Assembly (NCBI GenBank): GCA_914767715.1
Contig: OU612073.1
Span: forward strand, 5,146,001 to 5,210,000
DNA: 64,000 nt
Reading direction: 5' to 3'
From: Membranipora membranacea
Lineage: Eukaryota > Bryozoa > Gymnolaemata > Cheilostomatida > Membraniporidae
Positions 60,401-64,000 of this stretch are shown in pieces. Both the position numbers and the translations under genes were made by a program. How positions within the stretch are numbered: position 1 is the stretch's first letter; the number at the start of each line of letters is the position of its first letter. The notes below the pieces were generated by a model. That model ran no database searches. It was not told the DNA's origin and saw nothing but the letters and a program-made list of their open reading frames with translations.

Positions 60401-61289
60401 AAACAACTAGAATCTAAATTCGACCCCCAAAAGATCTGGCTAATAGCCTGTACTAAACCACTCTCTAAGAACAAAGGGCAACAGGTTTTCCTGTTGTTAA
60501 TACCGCCAAATATCTGTTAACCATTTTTCCCAAAATTCTAAAAGATTGTGAATACCCAGTTGTGAAATTTTATGGAAATTTATAAAATTGTAACTCAAGC
60601 TGATGCACTTTTAAATTTAAACCAGGGAAATGCAATAAAAGGGATTTTTATTGAATATTGACACAATTAATATCATATCAATCATATTTTGCGCAATCAA
60701 CTTCAGAAAAACTATTTCGCAATTAACTTCAATAAACTGACAGAAAAATGTCAGACAGCTTGAATACTATTTGGGCTCAAGGTTTCGACTTGTTAAATCT
60801 CGAATCGTGTGGTGTTCCCCAGGGCTCAACGCTTGAGCCTACACTGTTTATTCTTTACATAAACGATCTGTTTGACATTACCAGTTGTTACACAATAGTT
60901 TTTGCAAATTTGTTACCTGTCTCACATTTATATACGCATAAAATCTACCTTGTTCCTCATTCTATTTATCATAATCCCTCAACATCACCAACCCTACAAC
61001 ACTCAAAACTCTAAACTTAATCTTCCTCGCTTTATGAAAGAGTGTTATATAAACCAGGTACTGAGTCCGTTAAATTATAATTAACAAATTAATTAATTTA
61101 TAAAGCATTCTTTAAAATAGTTTTGCGAATCAAGATAAAAGTAAGATTATTACTACTCCCTTAGTACGATCGTTGTATAATTTCTTTACTTTGATTGCAT
61201 TGTCAACTAATTTTTACAAACACATAATTGTATTGACCTAAATAGTATTTCACTTACGCTTTGTTTTCATTTTCTTCAACTTCTTTCAT
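51463..61289 (-). CDS. MFSD4-like (sodium-dependent glucose transporter 1 type) MFS transporter, gene E (divergent)
   Basis: Intact six-exon gene with long introns: 61258-61289 (32 nt, ATG, MKEVEENENK), 58724-58832 (109), 55727-55853 (127), 53247-53411 (165), 52197-52861 (665) and 51463-51834 (372, stop TGA); 1470 nt, 489 aa, phases and GT/AG sites consistent. Family hallmarks are GANFEIFGPVVPELI, GHFFGGVLGG-VAVDRW, GYQLGSVFAPLIVAPFLDKR and GVGDVTLMCLVAWSYQKFGP. The exon 5 loop is shorter, with NNHNNRDH, and the C-terminus ends KKTKTCLS. Exon 1 has exactly the same 32-nt length as in C and D but a shifted start: upstream codons read LVAENSETK, matching MVTAEDSETK of C and D, and the used Met follows it. 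It is the closest relative of the orphan plus-strand copies. Confidence 0.88.
53790..53917. mobile_element. Hairpin MITE in gene E intron 3
   Basis: Long inverted repeat (arms TAGTCTCAGGCGGCTCCATT and AATGGAGCCGTCTGAGCGCT...AGACTA, continuing through GTTAGTGGCAT) flanked by direct repeats GGGGATGC. Shares its terminal phrase, agcgctta-actag, with the hairpin at 63311. Confidence 0.8.
54247..54485. repeat. Two-copy tandem duplication, about 118 bp
   Basis: 54270-54370 and 54388-54485 repeat the series AGACAAA, TATGCC, TTCACCCT, CACAAGAAAAT, ATAAAAC and TTTTATAGTTCAACAAAT with moderate divergence. Located in gene E intron 3. The rest of this intron (53918-55564) holds nothing recognisable. Confidence 0.75.
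55565..55690 (+). mobile_element. tRNA-derived SINE, gene E intron 3
   Basis: Independent, diverged copy of the SINE at 7062 and 19856: GAGATGGCGCA, TGCCGCAGGAGTT, then CCCAGCACCCTCGGGTGTAT. The box A/B region is shortened and box B is decayed. It lies about 37 nt downstream (minus sense) of the exon 3 donor. Confidence 0.8.
56204..56624. mobile_element. CACAGAG-family MITE (405 bp) in gene E intron 2
   Basis: Element 56212-56616 with terminal inverted repeats CACAGAG(G)TAAGGATATA.AGAGGGG (about 27 bp, one indel), flanked by direct GATATCAT. No transposase. The 8-bp duplication and the terminal CA.AG suggest a hAT-like mechanism. Upstream, 56084-56200 is an AT-rich stretch of CATATAATAT-like words. 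Confidence 0.8.
57695..58465. repeat. Large inverted repeat (arms about 285 bp) in gene E intron 2
   Basis: The left arm, about 57695-57980, and the right arm, about 58168-58465, are imperfect reverse complements (for example GGGAAAGTGATAAAAAA against TTTTTTGATCACTTTCCC, AACATCCAAAATGTGAAAGA against TCTTTCAGATTTTGGATGTT). The loop is about 190 bp. Probably a MITE or foldback element. The phrase TAACTATCATTGAA also occurs at the right end of the element at 56212. Confidence 0.75.
58833..60747. other. Gene E intron 1, left part
   Basis: About 1.9 kb without a recognisable gene. AT-rich, with a short CACAGAG-like phrase (atcagagagtaagg) near 59450. Confidence 0.5.
60768..60890 (+). pseudogene. 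LINE reverse transcriptase fragment
   Basis: A short open stretch reading SCGVPQGSTLEPTLFILYIN plus DLFDI, which is RT motif B of a non-LTR retrotransposon. Nothing recognisable flanks it, and the frame degenerates after it. It is sense to the plus strand, inside gene E intron 1, and from a different element than the LINE at 38584. Confidence 0.8.
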
Positions 61290-61383
61290 TTTAGTTTCGC
61301 TATTCTCAGCAACCAAAGTAAGTTAACCACTCACTTCACTAAAAACACGTCCAATCACTAATGAGTAAGGTTAAGCGTGTAGC

Positions 61384-61478
61384 AGGGCTTTCCTAGTTGA
61401 GGCCATAGGGTTATTATATTATTATATTATATATATAGATATAGAGTTACTATATAATAACTCTATGGTTGAAGCCCT
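61384..61478. repeat. Imperfect inverted repeat upstream of gene E exon 1
   Basis: AGGGCTTTCCTAGTTGAGGC-CATAGGGTTATTATA pairs with TATAATAACTCTATGG-TTGAAGCCCT around a TATA-rich centre. It lies about 100 bp upstream of the gene E start, so it may lie in the promoter region. Confidence 0.65.
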
Positions 61479-61787
61479 CCTACTCAGTATAACTCTGACC
61501 AATTAATATTATATCATTGCTATTTTTGAGATGTAGGTCCCTTTCATGGCTGACTGATTTCATTGTGCAAGTTTAGCAACCCACCATAATTGTGTATGTA
61601 AAGGCAGCCCGCATTCCGATATCATCATACCAAGTTTTTGTTAACTTGATGGCCTGCCAAATGATCATACATAGTGGACAAATATTATGCAGAATTTACT
61701 CAAATGGCCTCATGCAACCCTTCAATTAATTTTGGGGCTCTATCATTAGGTAACTATGCTCTTTACCAGCAAACTTCAGCGGCTTTC

Positions 61788-61836
61788 AATATCACATTCA
61801 CATTTTGCGTAATATGCAAAATGTGAATGTGATATT
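61788..61836. repeat. Perfect 21-bp palindrome arms
   Basis: A 21-nt arm (61788-61808, atcacattcacattttgc core) is perfectly repeated in reverse complement at 61816-61836 with a 7-base spacer. No direct repeats are obvious at the ends. Confidence 0.85.
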
Positions 61837-62043
61837 ATGATCTGCTTCAGAGAACCGATGTTGATAATGACACCTTCTCCCTGATGACACCACTACCCCA
61901 GTATTCTAAACCCGCACTTACATTGGTAATTGACCCATTCACATTCTCAGAAATGATGCTGGCCCTTTCTTGACACAGCACAAGACCTCTTGCTTTCACA
62001 GGATGTAATAACATGATATTGAATAATAATTATGTACTTACAA

Positions 62044-62491
62044 GTGGATGCCAGGGCTCTCAACCACTCAGATTTAGCCCGAGTTACTCAGGTTTTTGGG
62101 TTCAACTCCGGCAACTCAGGGGATTTTAGAATATTAGCTAAAAACTCAGATTTTTCCTCATATTCATCGAAGTTGGGGAATTCCTCTCGGTGTGGCCTAG
62201 TAGTATGATTATAAAAAACAGTTTTATGTTGTGATATATGAAATTCATCAACCAGGATGAATTTTACAGTTATTCTATATCAATGATCTGCTAACAACTC
62301 TCAAAACCAGTATCATTCATATGCAGAGGCCTAAATTGCTCTGGGCTTTGGCTGCCGTACCCATTGATGAGCTCTAAAACTCTAAGCTGTTTGTACACAG
62401 GGCTTTTCACGCCTTTGAAATGTCACTTGCAACCCGGTATTGGCATAACTCAGGTTTTGGATCCTGCCAGGTTGAGAGCCCTGGTGGGTGC
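62044..62491. mobile_element. hAT-type MITE (432 bp)
   Basis: Element 62052-62483 begins CAGGGCTCTCAACC and ends GGTTGAGAGCCCTG, the CAGGG terminus typical of hAT elements, and is flanked by 8-bp duplications GTGGATGC and GTGGGTGC (one mismatch). Subterminal repeats of ACTCAGG occur on both sides. No transposase frame. Confidence 0.88.
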
Positions 62492-62555
62492 CTCTAATTT
62501 TAATATTGATGTCAGCAAGAGTGGTATGACATACTTTTCAGTATGCACATTATAT

Positions 62556-62588
62556 CACAGAGTAAGGATAATATATCTTTTAGTCTGT
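62556..62588. mobile_element. Decayed minimal CACAGAG-family palindrome
   Basis: CACAGAGTAAGGATA followed after a few bases by a degenerate complement (TTTTAGTCTGTGA). Similar to the minimal palindrome at 26839. Confidence 0.55.
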
Positions 62589-62591
62589 GAT

Positions 62592-63310
62592 TCTATGTTA
62601 CTTGTGCAGACTTCAATTAATCAACTTTAGTCTGTGCTTTTTTTGGCTATGGTCCCCTATATCTATTTATAGCCATAAACATAATATGAAGCTATATTAT
62701 ATAGGCTAGACCAAAGTGATGATTATTACTGAGAAACATTGTAGCACACCATAAAAAAATACTTTGTCTAAATTGTTATAGCCAGCACACAGTCTGCTTA
62801 ATTGTTAGGGCTGCCAACTCTTACTCCACTAGAGTCCACACCTCACCAGTCTGCTTGCCTAGTCCGTCCTTCATTGCACTTATTTTGATGCCGCCTGAGC
62901 ACCGTGTATTAGCATTTGTAACAAATCATAACCTTACAGTGTAGACTTTTTCCTCTCTGTCTGATCTATCAAAAGACGAGTCTTTTCGATTTTGTTTTCT
63001 ATTTGACGAGTCAGTCTGAAAAAAACTGTGATGTCCTCATATAAATGTTTTGATATATAAGATGATTTACATACATTTTTAATGTCACCTGCCAAATGGT
63101 AATAGTTCGCTCACAAATATAGACCTATAAGGCATTTCTGCTCTTTTACTCACTATCTTCACCGGCCGTTAATCACTATGTTTCAATATATCGATTTGAC
63201 ACCAGTTTTAAGCCTGATTCTCCTAAGCCTGCTCTCATTTTATGGTATAATTGTGTAGAATACAAAATAATGTGCATGCCGTGGTTGCCGTGGTTGTAAT
63301 ACCAAAAATA
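62592..63310. other. Intergenic, no gene seen
   Basis: AT-rich sequence with no convincing exon, motif or repeat. Confidence 0.5.
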
Positions 63311-63438
63311 CTAGTATAAGCTCTCAAATGTTGGCAGGCCGCTGGTAGAGGCATTTCATTACCAACCACATTCCCCAACGAAAATGGTTGATAATGAAAT
63401 ACCTCTACCAGCATCCCGCAATTTGAGCGCTTAAACTA
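63311..63438. mobile_element. Hairpin MITE related to the one at 53790
   Basis: Arms CTAGTATAAGCTCTCAAATG ... CTGGTAGAGGCATTTCATTA and TAATGAAATACCTCTACCAG ... TTTGAGCGCTTAAACTA around a short loop. The outer bases and overall length match the intron 3 hairpin, while the inner arms differ. Confidence 0.75.
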
Positions 63439-64000
63439 ACCTGATCACTTTCAAGCATAACCTTGGAATACCTAGGGAGATGATCACTTATGTGGCAATG
63501 TAATTTAGGTCAGACAACGGTGATCCGTTTCCTATCCCATATCATATTAATCTATTCCATCTTTTACCAAGTGGTTAGATATATATTTTCATTTTTGTCA
63601 CTATCCAATCAGCCTAATATCAGGATAACTATTATGTTATGTAGTTATGCCCTTAGGTAGTGGATACGTGCTTTACCCTCGGAGGGGGGGGGGGCAGTGC
63701 TAGCCAATGTGTTGGTCTGATTAGTTGGGGGTCCTTAATCATCTAGGGGATGTATCAACAAAGTATTCATGACAGGGTGTTGAAACTTATGAGATAGTTC
63801 ACCCCAAATTGTGGATGTTATTTTTGTAAATACTCGACCAACCACATGACAGAAGCGTCTTCTTCTTTTCTGCAACAATACGCCTAAAGAATAGGAGATA
63901 GATATTTGTCGTTTTCGTTTCAGCGTTTGCCTTGCTACAAACATGAGTTATAGCCTCTATTCTTTATTTTTCAGCTGTTTATTATACCGTATGATACTAT
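63439..64000. other. Right end of window, no gene seen
   Basis: Contains an 11-base G run near 63685. Short open frames only. Confidence 0.5.

Overview
The window is nuclear DNA of an invertebrate animal. Genes are split into short exons with canonical GT/AG introns, base composition is AT-rich, and the flanks are full of tRNA-derived SINEs, LINE remnants and small inverted-repeat DNA transposons (MITEs). The species cannot be named from the sequence. The style, with small MITEs and local gene families, would fit a sponge, cnidarian or another marine invertebrate, but that is only an impression.

The backbone is a local cluster of major facilitator superfamily transporters of the MFSD4 / sodium-dependent glucose transporter 1 type. 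Three genes look intact, all on the minus strand and all with the same six-exon plan (32-109-127-165-674-360 nt or nearly so): gene C (29753-34572, 487 aa), gene D (41267-46205, 488 aa) and the more divergent gene E (51463-61289, 489 aa). Two truncated minus-strand copies (A, 4899-7061; B, 17627-19855) keep only exons 4 (partial), 5 and 6 and carry independent disabling lesions. Three orphan plus-strand copies of exon 5 (2527-3099, 15246-15818, and about 26729-27944 with a scrap of exon 4) come from a gene-E-like paralogue, and all are broken.

The left part is a tandem segmental duplication of about 12.7 kb (3-12720 and 12721-25509). A third partial copy (25510 to about 31900) runs into intact gene C. 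Units 1 and 2 each carry, on the minus strand, a single-pass receptor: an NHL-repeat ectodomain, a Thr/Pro-rich stalk, a transmembrane helix and a tyrosine-rich cytoplasmic tail with an ITIM-like SRYAHL and YxN motifs. The ectodomains are almost identical between units but the tails differ strongly. Possible 5' exons lie in the next unit to the right. In both units a tRNA-derived SINE sits exactly where transporter exon 4 is cut off.

The segment 28283-37400 (gene C and upstream) is duplicated again as 37449-50490 (gene D and upstream). Each copy has private insertions, which give paralogous empty sites: a 2.3 kb LINE downstream of gene D, a TA-flanked MITE containing a tRNA-Ala-like sequence upstream of gene C, a minisatellite upstream of gene C, and a 1.28 kb inverted-repeat element inserted in a LINE remnant upstream of gene D. 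The right part is gene E with long introns hosting a SINE, two hairpin or MITE elements, a large inverted repeat and an RT scrap. It is followed by about 2.7 kb with a hAT-type MITE and other hairpins but no gene that I can support.

All exon boundaries were placed by eye from homology between copies and from splice consensus. No search or alignment program was run.
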